A DNA stretch of 50,517 nt from Globomyces pollinis-pini. Taxonomy: Eukaryota > Chytridiomycota > Chytridiomycetes > Rhizophydiales > Globomycetaceae. The notes beneath the pieces are model-generated. The model saw only the letters and a list, made by a program, of their open reading frames with translations, searched no databases and was not told the DNA's origin. Within the stretch, counting starts at the first letter, position 1; each line of letters starts with the position of its first letter. Position numbers and translations under genes: made by a program. This document shows positions 1 through 10,403 of this stretch, in pieces. Location: positions 1 to 50,517 of the forward strand of contig MU621214.1 of assembly GCA_025399215.1 (NCBI GenBank), read 5' to 3'.

Positions 1-765
1 TTGAAAGTACCAGGAACTGAAGTAAAATTCCGAAAGCAGTATGAGAACAGAAAGGAATGTAAAATACCACCAATAGCATACTACACGTTTAAAAAAATCA
101 ATAATATTACAATATAATGTGAAATTAAATGTTCCCAAGTATCCCTCATCCAAGTATGAATATCATCAACAGTTTCTCCAGGTTGCTCTTTTCTAAGGGT
201 GGCCAGTGCATGTTTGAACATCTAGGATTAGAGTCCCGAATTTACATTGGCAGAAGAGTGATAGCCAGCACCTTGTTGGTAGATTGCTGCAGATAGAGCA
301 AATATTACACATAAGACAAGAGTTTCTAAATTAAGCGTATGAAAAAACCAAACCTCTTTTGTATCCAGTTTCGATTGAATAACTAAAAATATCACTCTCC
401 AAGAATATTGCAAGTTGGAAAGGCAATGATAGTACTGGTTCTAGAAAGCGAATTATATCTCCCACTCCAAACCTACCATCAAAACAACCATGATATTACC
501 ACCCAACCCTATTCGGACCCAAATCAAAGTCTGGTAAATTCTTAAAAACAACAGGGATGATGGTTAGAATCAAAGTTGTTAAATTAGCAGCAACAAATAG
601 TATTCCCAGTCGTAATGCTTTTGCGTTCACATGAGAGTCGTTTGGCAAAGGTGGATTCAGTGGCAATGGTTTATCCATAGTTTCTTCAGTGATCTGCGTC
701 CCAGACTCAATTGTATGCATCGAATAGTTTGTTGAAGTATTTCGATTCAAAGCCGAGTATTCCAT
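1..765 (-). CDS. Conserved multi-pass membrane protein (C-terminus beyond window)
   Basis: I do not recognise the family by name. The chosen start is the first ATG, after which come about 60 polar residues, then a hydrophobic segment (LGILFVAANLTTLILTII) and further membrane segments. Four introns (473-499, 326-353, 222-245 and 81-110; 27, 28, 24 and 30 nt) join the reading frame to give motifs such as VGWFGVGDIIRFLEP, YHSSANMFKHALATL, TWEHLISHYIYAIGG. These look like a conserved eukaryotic membrane family, with a histidine in a membrane-proximal YHS segment. The frame is open to base 1, so the protein is incomplete at its C-terminus. The role is unknown; location in a cell membrane is inferred from the hydrophobic segments. 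It lies head-to-tail downstream of the bZIP gene. Confidence 0.7.
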
Positions 766-1010
766 TTTGAGTCGAAACAATTTAGGTCGTTGTCTGAGCC
801 ACTAACCTACTTCGCCACCATTTTCCACCTGAGTTGAGTACAAAAAAGATCGTACACAATGTATTAATTAGATAATTGAATTATACGCAATGTGTGAATA
901 AAGTACCAAATCTTAATAATATCTAACAGTGGTCAAGAAAACAATTTTAAAAAAATATTGGAATAATCTTTATAATAGGTGTATTAACCTCTTGGTAATA
1001 CTGTTTTTTC

Positions 1011-1992
1011 TTATGAAGAACGTTCTTGCTCGCATTGCCTCAAATATTCTCGTGCACTTGCAATCTGATCTTCTAAAATTCGAATAGAGTACTCTAGATT
1101 CGTATTCTCATCTTGAATACACATAGATTCATCGCCTAATTCATTCAACCATTCCTTTTTCTTTTTGCGGCATCGTGACGCTATGGATAAGCTACAATTA
1201 CTAACCTGACACTCTATTGCGTAATCGTTTGACAGTCTTTCTATCCAAATTCCCTGGATTGACATTCGTAGGTTGTCCACTAGATCTCGAAGATTTAGAT
1301 CTGTACTTTGAACCTTTATCACTAACGAAGGTAAACCCAGTTTCAGAGATTGTCTGGGATGATTCGATTGTATTGTCAAGCAAGCTATTGTCAAACTCTG
1401 TTGCTAATGGGAGTTGAAAATCAAAGCCTGGTTGACCAACTATGGCATAGTTTGGCATCATTCGCCACTGATGATGTTCTGGGTTTGTAGCAACAATTGG
1501 TTGTGATAAAAACGCTGGGGAATTGCGCAATGAATAGTCTTCTTGTAAAACAAAAGGTTCAGCAGATTCAAAAACAGAGTAATAGGAATGATTGTAACTG
1601 GGACTATCAATAAAGGTCGGTTGTATTGGAGATGCTGTTTGATGCGTAGGCGTGTAAGTATCAGCAGCAGATGGAATCAAACTCTCATGAGGATACATTC
1701 CAAATTCAAATTCTAACTCGTTGGGATTTCTGAGTTTCGAGTACGAGATACCACTAATCTTAGATAAAATCACTTACAGACCAGGAGCTGCTTCTGAGGA
1801 AAAATCTTGATGCTCTATATTTGCACCGACTCCCAATGGAGTATCTTCTTTTGTTGAACAATAGTCATAATTTAGATAACAAGTATCCATTCCGTTCTCA
1901 TTTGGTTGGAGATTTGCTTGTGTGTAACCTACAAGTTATACAATTTCTAATGAAATACCAAGAGAGCTCCTTTCGCTTAGATGACTCTGCAT
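1011..1992 (-). CDS. bZIP transcription factor, 300 aa, C-terminal DNA-binding domain
   Basis: Three introns (1929-1958, 1754-1777, 1181-1205; 30, 24, 25 nt) are removed; the spliced length is exactly 301 codons. The third intron splits the basic region: joined, it reads NRVSASRCRKKKKEW, which matches the bZIP signature (N at 0, R at +8), followed by hydrophobic heptad residues L, I, L, L. The zipper sits at the extreme C-terminus; the first ~230 residues are Ser/Thr/Asn/Gln-rich and look disordered. Family knowledge: such factors dimerise and bind palindromic DNA in the nucleus, often in stress or nutrient responses. The target genes cannot be told from sequence. An AACCCTAAA box lies about 90 bp upstream of the start. 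Confidence 0.9.
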
Positions 1993-2083
1993 TCTAGAAT
2001 GTCAATCTTTTGACTGAAAATTTTTAATTTAAACTTCCCAATTCGCGCGACATTTATATCGCGTATCGCTACTAATGAAATAT

Positions 2084-2092
2084 AACCCTAAA
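2084..2092. promoter_or_regulatory. Telobox-like AACCCTAAA upstream of the bZIP gene
   Basis: A single AACCCTAAA is present about 92 bp upstream of the bZIP start and 50 bp past the stop of the neighbouring surface-protein gene. The same core occurs twice, as a palindrome, between the eL37 and SAS10 genes. In fungi and plants this core is bound by telomere-repeat-type Myb factors such as Tbf1; here that is inference. Confidence 0.35.
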
Positions 2093-2143
2093 CATATATA
2101 CGACTAACATATATTTGCACGTAATTATTTAAACAACTGTTTA

Positions 2144-5100
2144 TTAGAATAAAAGTATTGCTGCAAAAGCAACTAAAACTAAAACACTTGGGGAGGTACC
2201 ATGAATCCGTTCTGACCTTGATTGGAAAACATTAGCAGGCGCTGTGAGGATTGCAACGATTCCATTACCTCTTAGCTGAGTAGTAAGAGTTCCATTTTCA
2301 TATACTGAAGGCATTGACACCCATGATGCACCAACGGCAGATGAATCAGGTGTGTATAAACTAATGTTAATGTTTTAAAAAATTACGCCCAAGTATAGCC
2401 AACTTCGACTGCTGTTGAAATTATAATTTGATTTTCTCCTAATTGGCCAAAAAATCCAACACTATAAGATCGTAACACAGTTTCTTCATCGTCAACCACA
2501 ATAATATAAATTACCTTTCGAAGATGCCAAGACGTTGGAAGATTGTATTAAGAAATTTACATCGCTAGGGCCTATAACATAAAATTGAAGATTAGCAGTC
2601 TGGGCAGTTTCTGTGTAAACCTCAAATCGTTTCTTCTGCCATTTCGAAACATAACCAGTCTGCTTACCAAGCTGAATGGGGAGTATGGAATTTACTTCAT
2701 TATCTAATTTCCCAAAAATCATTGTTGAAGAGCCTTGAATCGAAAAGCGCATTGTCAAGGGACGGTTGGGATCTCTCCCCCACGACTTTGCTGGAAGATA
2801 CCAAGAGAAGCCATTCGAAACATCGTACATGAGAGCTCCAATATCTTCACGGCCTTTGCATTATTAGCTGGAATAATATACCTTCAATTTTTGTGGTTAA
2901 ATTTCTCTGCAGCTGTGGAGTTATCAACTCAATGGGACTGCTTGCCGTGATTTTTACTGCTTGGTCAAGTTTTCCAATTTCACTTTTGGTAGCTGTGAAA
3001 GTAAGAGGAGAGAACCCGGCAGGCATAATTACCGTATCCGATACTTCAACCCATCCATTAACTAAGATCGTTTGAGCAACCATAGATGTCACCACAAAGT
3101 CACCGACTCGAGTTGGGCTACCAGCTCCTACCTGAACAGTACCACAGAGGGGCCTAATTGGAGTGTTTACCAAATAGTCACCATAAGGAAATTCAAATTT
3201 AGAATTCGCGCCACTGGCCTTCAATTGAAGAATAGGGCAGTCTGTCTTGTCTTGATATGGTGGTTCCGGTAGTGTAATTGATGCGCTCACAGCAGGTCTA
3301 AAAAATGAAACTGAAATAATTTTACCCTACTGCAAGATTCATTAATATTGAACCTTGAAAATTATCTAGTGTAGAATTCACTACAAATGGTGATACTGTG
3401 GTGGATATAGAGCCGGCAGGCTAAGATTAATAATCAATAAATAAATACATTCCATCTCAAAGCCTTCATTGTAATCCATGACTTGCTATTAGATCCTTTA
3501 ATTTACCTGTTTGATAGTTTGCTGACTAACTGGCAGCCAAACGCCTGCTTGCTTACAATATCTAGTTGCTTAATCTTAAATTTAATTACTTGTCTGGGCA
3601 GTACCATTCCCATTGCCCAAAACCCAAGATATTAGGCCAATTAAACCACTCCAATTCCCAAACACTATATCCACTAGCAAGTTTAGTAAAATTACTGGCT
3701 TACTCGCTTTCAATTGGATTAATTATTTGGTTGCTAAGGTAAAAGTACTCACTTTGCGCGGTATTAATTTTCAAATTGACAATTTGTGGAGAGAAAACAA
3801 CGTCATAGTCCATCAAAATCACTTCTTCAACTTCATTTGTATCATTACCAGATACACCATTGATAACCATACTTTCTGAAGATTTGAGAGGTGCCAACTC
3901 ATTGTAAACAAGACCATAAATCCCTGGCGCATTAATTTTTGCGGATATAGTGGAATTTTCCGGAAAGTAGGTGGAAGAGATTGGGATCCACGTTTTGGAA
4001 TACATCCTTGGGGGTTAATATGGAGATTTTATTACATCCAAGTGCCTTCTGGACTATCAGAATGTTTCGAAATAATGATATTATTGGCAGTAGACAATTT
4101 GGAGCTTGGAAAAGTGATATTGTATAATAAAACTCCAGCGGCTTGCGTTAGTACTTGAACTACTTACGTGGAGATAAACTTTGGGTTGAAATAGGATAGT
4201 CTACCAATAAGTTTAGATTTTGGCTGCCATCAATAGCTACAGTCAATTCACTAGTAGTGTTTCCATCATAATACGCGTCAAATGATTTAGAACCCCATGT
4301 ACCAATGTAGCGCGATTTTTTTCCAATTTCATATGGTAAGTTTGAATTGATAGAATTATCCAAAACACCAAATATTAATGTGCAATTGGAAGTAATTTCA
4401 AATTCTGCTTTAAAAGGATAATTAGGATCTTCATTCCATGAAGTTGCTGGTAAATACCAAGAATTTCCATTTTTTACATTATAAACTAACGCACCAATTT
4501 GAGATATACCTGAAATGTTAAACGGATTGCTTACCATTAACGTGTGGTACAAATGACATGTCAAGTTGAGGTGTCTCGAATGTTATTGGGTTTTTAATTG
4601 AAAATTGCAGTGCTCTATCAACTTGCCCAATGTTGCTCTGAATACCAGTAAAAGAAATTAAGGAAAACCCAGTTGGTAATTCTACACTTGAATGGACCGT
4701 AAACCAACTATTCGCCATAATTTTTTGATTGGTCTTGGAAGTAATAGACACATCTCCTAGTCGGTTTTGATCCAAGTTATCGTATTCTATCGTACCACAA
4801 AGTGGTCGAAGAGGTGAGTTTGAGTTAAATCTTGATGAGGGAAAAGAAGAAATCTCCGCTCCATTCTCTGTTAGAGTCATTGGCTGACAAACAGTGGTGT
4901 CCTGATAAGGCAACTCGTAAGTTACTGAACTGAGAGGAATGGTGGAACTACTATTAAATCAATCATATTAACCTTGTACTAAGAGACAGTGAAACTGATC
5001 CAGTATCATTGCCAATGGAATAATTGATAATATAAGGTGTGGAGGTAGATCCAGTAGATTCAAAAGGCTAGAGTTATTTAGAACAATTGTACATTCCATC

Positions 5101-5543
5101 GCAAAGCATTCATTATAATCCAAGACTAAATGGTCAGGATCGTGATAAAATAAACCTCTTTAATTTGCTGCTGAGGAGTTACAGGATTCCAACCTTGTTT
5201 TTTACAGTATCTATAGAATTAACCATACACTTCATACTTGTCTGGACAATACCATTCCCAAATACCAAAACCACTAATATCAGGCCAGTTGCTAAAACTA
5301 AGATCCCATACACTATATCCACTTTGAAGTGTTTAGTAAATGTTCTAGTTACTTGTCGTCTATTGCGTTGAACGTGGAACTGTCCAACACTCTGTAAGTC
5401 CCACCAGCATTATTTACCGCGAGATTAACTGTTGAGGGATAAAATTGTATTGAGTATGGTTGAATAGACATCTATAGGGAAAATTGAAAAACGCGCTTTA
5501 GCTTAAAAATTGAAATATACAAACAACCAACCAATTTACGCAT
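2144..5543 (-). CDS. GPI-tailed surface protein with internal duplication, novel family (paralogue 2)
   Basis: From the ATG at 5471 the reconstruction has 16 introns of 22-31 nt and an exact coding length of 963 codons. It contains two copies of a ~480-residue unit. Each unit has, in order: GYSVW...WEWYCPDKYC; SWI.MNALRW; PYQD.T.C...RPLCGT; a segment GFS.....IG..D.A; GxSWYLPAxSW; IFGxLDN; and a C-terminal beta-rich stretch. All 16 introns fall as 8+8 at matching positions. The C-terminus (GTSPSVLVLVAFAAILLF) looks like a GPI-attachment signal. A signal peptide is missing if translation starts at 5471; an upstream exon from ATG 5543 (MRKLVGCLYISIF) with a 21-nt intron at 5472-5492 would supply one, and I use that start with low certainty. 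Several N-glycosylation sequons fit a secreted protein. I recognise no known domain. The next gene upstream is a paralogue with one unit. Confidence 0.75.
2200..5471 (-). repeat. Intragenic tandem duplication (~1.6 kb units, 8 introns each)
   Basis: Unit one runs roughly 5470-3900 and unit two 3810-2200. The units have diverged in sequence but keep the same motif order and the same eight intron positions and phases. Paired introns still resemble each other; the first of each unit both hold TTTACTAAAC. Confidence 0.75.
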
Positions 5544-5581
5544 TGCATTTGTTTTATTAGTAAGATTTTTAAATGAATATG

Positions 5582-7867
5582 TTATAATAACATTAAAATT
5601 AAGATAATTGAAGAAATAACCATCAGCCTTGGTGATGATCTTATGGAGTCACTCTTTACCAGTCTATTTGTAGGTGCCATTATTGACCAATAACCCATCT
5701 CATTTGATTCCACGGTAGATATAAATCCATCTAGTCCAAGTTCTGGTTCGTCACCGATATTGGGAAGTGTTACAGATGAATCATAAATTTTCCAACTATA
5801 ACCTGATGCCATTGAATCATTTTTATACATGAATCTACTCCGTTAAATTAATATTGATTACCCCCAAATGTGATTTTTTGCAGAGACTTTATGTTTAAGT
5901 ATCATTTTTGCATTCTTCGGATTATCAGCTGTAACATAATATGAATGCTTTATCTCATATCCATCGGGATTCCAAACAACTCTACTTGGTCGAAGAGTTG
6001 CGACTTTGGTATCAGTTTCTGATGAAAATGACATTAGAAAGTCAGCACCAGACAAATGATATTTGGCATTCCCATAAAAAGTCAGGTATGTGATCCAGCT
6101 ATTCGAAAATATTGGTAAGGGACCTCCGTTTATAAAATCCATGTATCCAAAAATGTAGAAACCAGCATTAGGGAGATGTACCGTAATAGATAAAATAGGT
6201 GCCGATGTACTATCCTGAACCCATGATGATGCTTGTGTAAAAGAAAGACGTCCATTTAAAGGATTGTATTGAAGTACTGAAATGTCGTTAACAGACTTAA
6301 TCAACGGTTGAGGGGGATAAACCACCTGCGGGAGAGTTAAAACAATACTGGTCGCCACATCGGTTTCCACTCTTATTGCTTGGTGTAATTGTCCTATTGT
6401 TGATTTAGTACCAGTGAAGCTTAGAAGCTGAAATCCTAATGGAAACTCAACATCTGAACCAATAGTAACATATCCTGACACTTTTACAATGGCAGCTACT
6501 TCAGTGGCAATTTGGAAGTCTCCTATGGATGTAGAAGCCTGATTTGAGGCAACACTAAAACAGACTGGACGAATTGGACTAGAAGATATAAAGGGCCCAA
6601 AATCGGCACTGGTTGTGTATGATACACTTTTAGCCGTTAATACTGCACTTTGGCAAGTCTGGGAGGAAGTCTCTAGGTATGGAGGGGGAGGGGCGACATA
6701 GTTGGTGGGGATATTTTCCGAAAAGTTGGGAGTGAAAGTAACAGATAGTGGCACACCTCCAACATAAGCATGCTTGGTCGAAATTGTGAAAGATATTTGG
6801 AAAGTTGATGCAGGAGTCCACCTAAGAGAATTCATAATTACCCAAGACTAGCAATGTTAAGATTAATTGATCATACATATTTAAAAGTGGATGTTTCCGT
6901 AAAAGGTTTCCATCCTGAACCTCCACAGCTAGTATCTGGGCAATACCATTCAAATCTACCATTTGCAATAGGGGGCAAAATCCACTCGGTATCCCAAAGA
7001 CTCAAACCATGCGGCTCGTATACTTTGAATACACTATTTTCTAAATATACTGGGTTTAAGCCATAGCTGGTAATGGGGACTGTTTGAAGTTCCACAAGTG
7101 GGCAGTAAGTATATTTTATAATATAATTTGAAAGGCCAGTCAATTCTAAGTATTACTTAAAAACTGGTAAACCTTGCTTTTCAGGGCCCACACCACTTAT
7201 CATTATCGATGAAGATCTAGAAGATCCCACATTGGTCAAAATTGTGGGGTTTACATACACAAAACTAATATTAGTAAATAGTTATAGTACCCATCCTCAA
7301 CATCTTGTTGTGTGAATGAATTTGGCCCAAGTAGTGATTGAGGATTCGTAGAAAATAGAGTATCATTTGATACGAATGGAGTGATAACAATCATATTAGG
7401 TGTTACAAACCCGTTGTTTGTAAAATTTAGCGAATGGGTTGTTATTTTTGTTGGGGTACAGTCAGGAATTTCAACTGCGCTATTCTCTGTGAAAGTAAAC
7501 TGATTTGGATTGACAATAAAAAAGGAGAAATCCTTCTTTGTAGTAATTTCCTGGCTGTCTTTTGTTTCAATACATGTAATAGATCCTGTATAGTCTCCTG
7601 GTGTTGTAGTAGTCAATATACTAACTGTTGTTCCTGTTGTTATGAATGACGGATTTGACGTGACAATTGAGCAAACAGGAACCGTCGGAGGGATACATCC
7701 GGATATAACCTTTAATTATTTGGATCAATAAACACCAGGTACCTCTACTGGAAACTTTTCAAATCGGTCTACAGTCCCAACTGCAAAAACAATCTGTGGG
7801 ACTTGAGTAAAACTAATATTTGCAAGCGCGCAAGCTAATTTTTAGAAATGCGTTCTTGTATACCCAT
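5582..7867 (-). CDS. GPI-tailed surface protein, novel family (paralogue 1, single unit)
   Basis: With six introns of 26-33 nt (the first at 7835-7863) the coding length is exactly 705 codons. The N-terminal ~250 residues (Thr/Ser/Asn-rich, a few Cys) are unlike the neighbouring paralogue. Then follows one copy of the shared unit: FEWYCPDTSC, SWVIMNSLRW, a C...RPVC pair, FQLLSFTGTKSTIGQLHQA, and a long beta-rich stretch. It ends in SSPRLMVISSIILILMLL, a plausible GPI-anchor signal. Only two introns match those in the paralogue: before SWVIMN and after HIW. The start is uncertain: the ATG at 7867 gives a poor signal peptide, while an ATG at 7918 (MFFKSRLL, then a 59-nt intron) would give a better one. 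A cell-surface or wall location is inferred. The gene shares a 113-bp divergent promoter with NHP2. Confidence 0.75.
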
Positions 7868-7980
7868 GAACTTTCTGTATGTTCAAATTAAACTCAACAA
7901 ACGCGACTTGAAAAACATTGTCGGCTCGGCTCACTTCGATAAAAAAAAAAGAAAAAAAGTTTGGAGATAAATCTTTGAGA

Positions 7981-8471
7981 ATGGGAAAGAGCGAAGAAGA
8001 AGTCACATACGAAACTCGTCTGGAATCAGTCAATGAAATAGCGCATCCTTTGGCATCCAAGAAGTTAAATAAGAAGGTTTTGAAGGTTGTGAAGAAAGGT
8101 TTGATGCAGAGTTTTTAATTGTACAGCTGCAAAGGCAAAGAATGTTAAACGAGGAGTCAAGGAAGTTGTCAAGGGATTGAGGAAAGGCTCTAAAGGGTTA
8201 GGATTTGTCTTTAACAGTTAGAGTAGTGATTATCGCTGGGGATATCTCACCTATCGATGTGATCACCCACATTCCAGTATTATGTGAAGACAATGATGTG
8301 CCATATATATATGTACCTTCAAAGGAAGACTTAGGTTCTGCTGGTTCAACAAAGAGACCTACCAGTGTTGTCATGGTTGTCACAAAAAAAGATGCAGATT
8401 ACAAGGAAGCTTACGATGAAATTATGACGGAAATCAAGGAATTAAATCAAACAATGATTACAGCTGTTTAA
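7981..8471 (+). CDS. NHP2: H/ACA snoRNP protein Nhp2 (L7Ae family)
   Basis: The joined product is 145 residues after removing introns 8099-8126 and 8197-8221 (28 and 25 nt). It carries the L7Ae core: VKRGVKEVVKGLRKGSKG, VVIIAGDISPIDVITHIP, VPYIYVPSKEDLG, and RPTSVVMV. Nhp2 binds the kink-turn of H/ACA guide RNAs and belongs to the pseudouridine synthase complex with Cbf5, Nop10 and Gar1 in the nucleolus; it is also a telomerase RNA partner in many eukaryotes. Length is close to fungal orthologues (~150 aa). The start follows an A-rich run (7941-7958). The other L7Ae proteins (Snu13, eL30, eL8) fit less well because of the N-terminal extension and the VPSKEDLG form. Confidence 0.92.
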
Positions 8472-8548
8472 ACCCTTTCAATAAATCTATTTTTCATATC
8501 AGAAACAGAATGACTTACATGCAATTGAAATTAACTTATCGATGTTTA

Positions 8549-10090
8549 TTAAACTTTCAACTTTTCTAAACGTTCACTTTTATCATTATAGATATCTGCC
8601 AATTCTTCTAATGAAAGACCCGCCGTTTCCGGGATCCATAGAGACACCAAAAGACCAAGAAGACACGAAATAGAGAATATCCACATTACGTTGCCAACGT
8701 TTGCATTTTCACCTCCAATATTTGCCAAAGGGGTGAAGAATTGTAATCCGACCAATCCACCCAATTTTCCCATAGCAGCTGATATTCCATGGGCAGTTGT
8801 TCGAATTCGCGTTGGAAAGACTTCTGCAGGAATGATAAATGTCGTTGTATTTGGTCCAAAATTGAAAAAGAATTCCAAACCACAAAATAAAATCATAAAG
8901 ACTGTGGTGTTTTGACGTAACGATTCATAAAACAGAGCCATAACTGCGAAAATGATCGTCAAGAATAAAAACCCAAAGTTTTGAATTGGTTTTCTTCCAA
9001 GCTTCTCCACCAAGAAAATAGATGCAATAAATCCCGGAATATGGCCAAAGCAATTGACAATAAGTGTACCAACCGAGATAGACCAGATATTGTTGTACGG
9101 AGAGCTCATATCAGCGTACCCGATGGCATCCAGCAAGATCGCTGAGTTCACATTTACCCCAATTAGAGCAATATCTAAAAAGAACCAACTTAGTGACGTT
9201 CCAATCAAAATTTTCATGTTGGACCATTTACCGAAATATCTTAATAAATCGGCTGTCAAATGTTCGCCCGGCGCATGATGTTCTGTTGCCAGTTCTCCCA
9301 TGGGACCTTTTGACAAATACTCATCAGGAGTCATTTCCAAGTGATGTTCTGTAACTTCATGTGTAAATCGAGGACTTTCAGGAATAGTGAGACGGAAGTA
9401 CACTGCAAAGAGACCTGGTGTAATAGCAAAACCAATCAATATTCTCCAAACAGTATCAAGTGTTTGAATATCTTTGACGATTTCATCATGATAAATTGAT
9501 AGCGTGAATAAAGAGACAGCCGCACCCATAACAATTCCCAATATTTGAGTTGAAAACACTAGAGCCATCATCTGTCCTCTTGTATTAGTTCCTGCAAACT
9601 CAGACGTGATCGATGCTGTCATAGGGCAATCACCACCGAGACCGCATCCAATAAATAGTCTCCAAAGAGACAATGCTGCAATCGCAGTCATACCACGCAT
9701 AGGTCCCGCAAGAGCTGATCCACAAATCCCAATAATGAGTACAATTAATTCAACCCCATACATCTTTCTACGACCCAGCAAGTCGGCTAAATATCCAAAC
9801 ACTAATTGTCCAATAATGCTACCCCACGACGAAGATGATTTTAACCAACTGTCTTCCCAGATAGGCAATGACCCATTGCTTTTTGGATAATAGATATACC
9901 CCAACATAGGTACCACCAATGCCAAGACGAAATTATCGTACGATTCAGTCAAAAATCCAGATCCAGCTACTAGTACAGCTTTAGTTTGTGACCATGACCA
10001 ATTGGTAGATTGGAATGCATATATTCCTTGTGACTTTTTCAACAAATCAGTGTCACTATCAGATGGATAGTGTTTAGATGTACTTTCCAT
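8549..10090 (-). CDS. PHO84-like inorganic phosphate transporter (MFS, PHS family)
   Basis: An intronless 513-residue protein with twelve predicted membrane segments. MFS signatures are clear: GYLADLLGRRKMYGVEL in loop 2-3, WRLFIGCGLGGDCPMTA in helix 4, FLVEKLGRKPI in loop 8-9, and EVFPTRIRTTAHGISAAMGKLGG, which is typical of fungal phosphate:H+ symporters. A central cytoplasmic loop of about 60 residues lies between helices 6 and 7 (EVTEHHLEMTPDEYLSKG). It should bring phosphate across the plasma membrane. Usual family length is 500-590 aa, so it is full-length. Some PHS members move glycerophosphodiesters or other anions, so the exact substrate is inferred. No phosphate-response element was recognised upstream. 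Confidence 0.88.
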   Translation of the reverse strand: MESTSKHYPSDSDTDLLKKSQGIYAFQSTNWSWSQTKAVLVAGSGFLTESYDNFVLALVVPMLGYIYYPKSNGSLPIWEDSWLKSSSSWGSIIGQLVFGYLADLLGRRKMYGVELIVLIIGICGSALAGPMRGMTAIAALSLWRLFIGCGLGGDCPMTASITSEFAGTNTRGQMMALVFSTQILGIVMGAAVSLFTLSIYHDEIVKDIQTLDTVWRILIGFAITPGLFAVYFRLTIPESPRFTHEVTEHHLEMTPDEYLSKGPMGELATEHHAPGEHLTADLLRYFGKWSNMKILIGTSLSWFFLDIALIGVNVNSAILLDAIGYADMSSPYNNIWSISVGTLIVNCFGHIPGFIASIFLVEKLGRKPIQNFGFLFLTIIFAVMALFYESLRQNTTVFMILFCGLEFFFNFGPNTTTFIIPAEVFPTRIRTTAHGISAAMGKLGGLVGLQFFTPLANIGGENANVGNVMWIFSISCLLGLLVSLWIPETAGLSLEELADIYNDKSERLEKLKV

Positions 10091-10403
10091 TCAGATATTT
10101 TTAAAAAGTTGATTTTAATAGTGGAGATTTTTGACAATTGGGAGTGACATCACCCACGCGAATAGCCTTCCACATCATTGACATTTAATAATTAGCTTAC
10201 TCTTTTTCAAACTATTAAGAGAGATAATATAATATCATTTTTTGATTATCAGTTTAATATGCATGATGGAATTATTATCACGATTCATTTTCTGCTCATA
10301 GATATAATCTACCAATTGCATGTAAGAACGCTGTTATCCATTAAATTAACCTTATATCTCAGTAAACTTGAGGGTTGAATACTGAACAAAGACAAATAAT
10401 ACT
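10091..10403. other. Intergenic region, no gene seen
   Basis: AT-rich spacer between the start of the phosphate transporter and the stop of the MYND-type gene, both on the minus strand. It must hold the transporter promoter and the 3' end of its neighbour. I see no open frame, RNA gene or clear motif. Confidence 0.6.
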
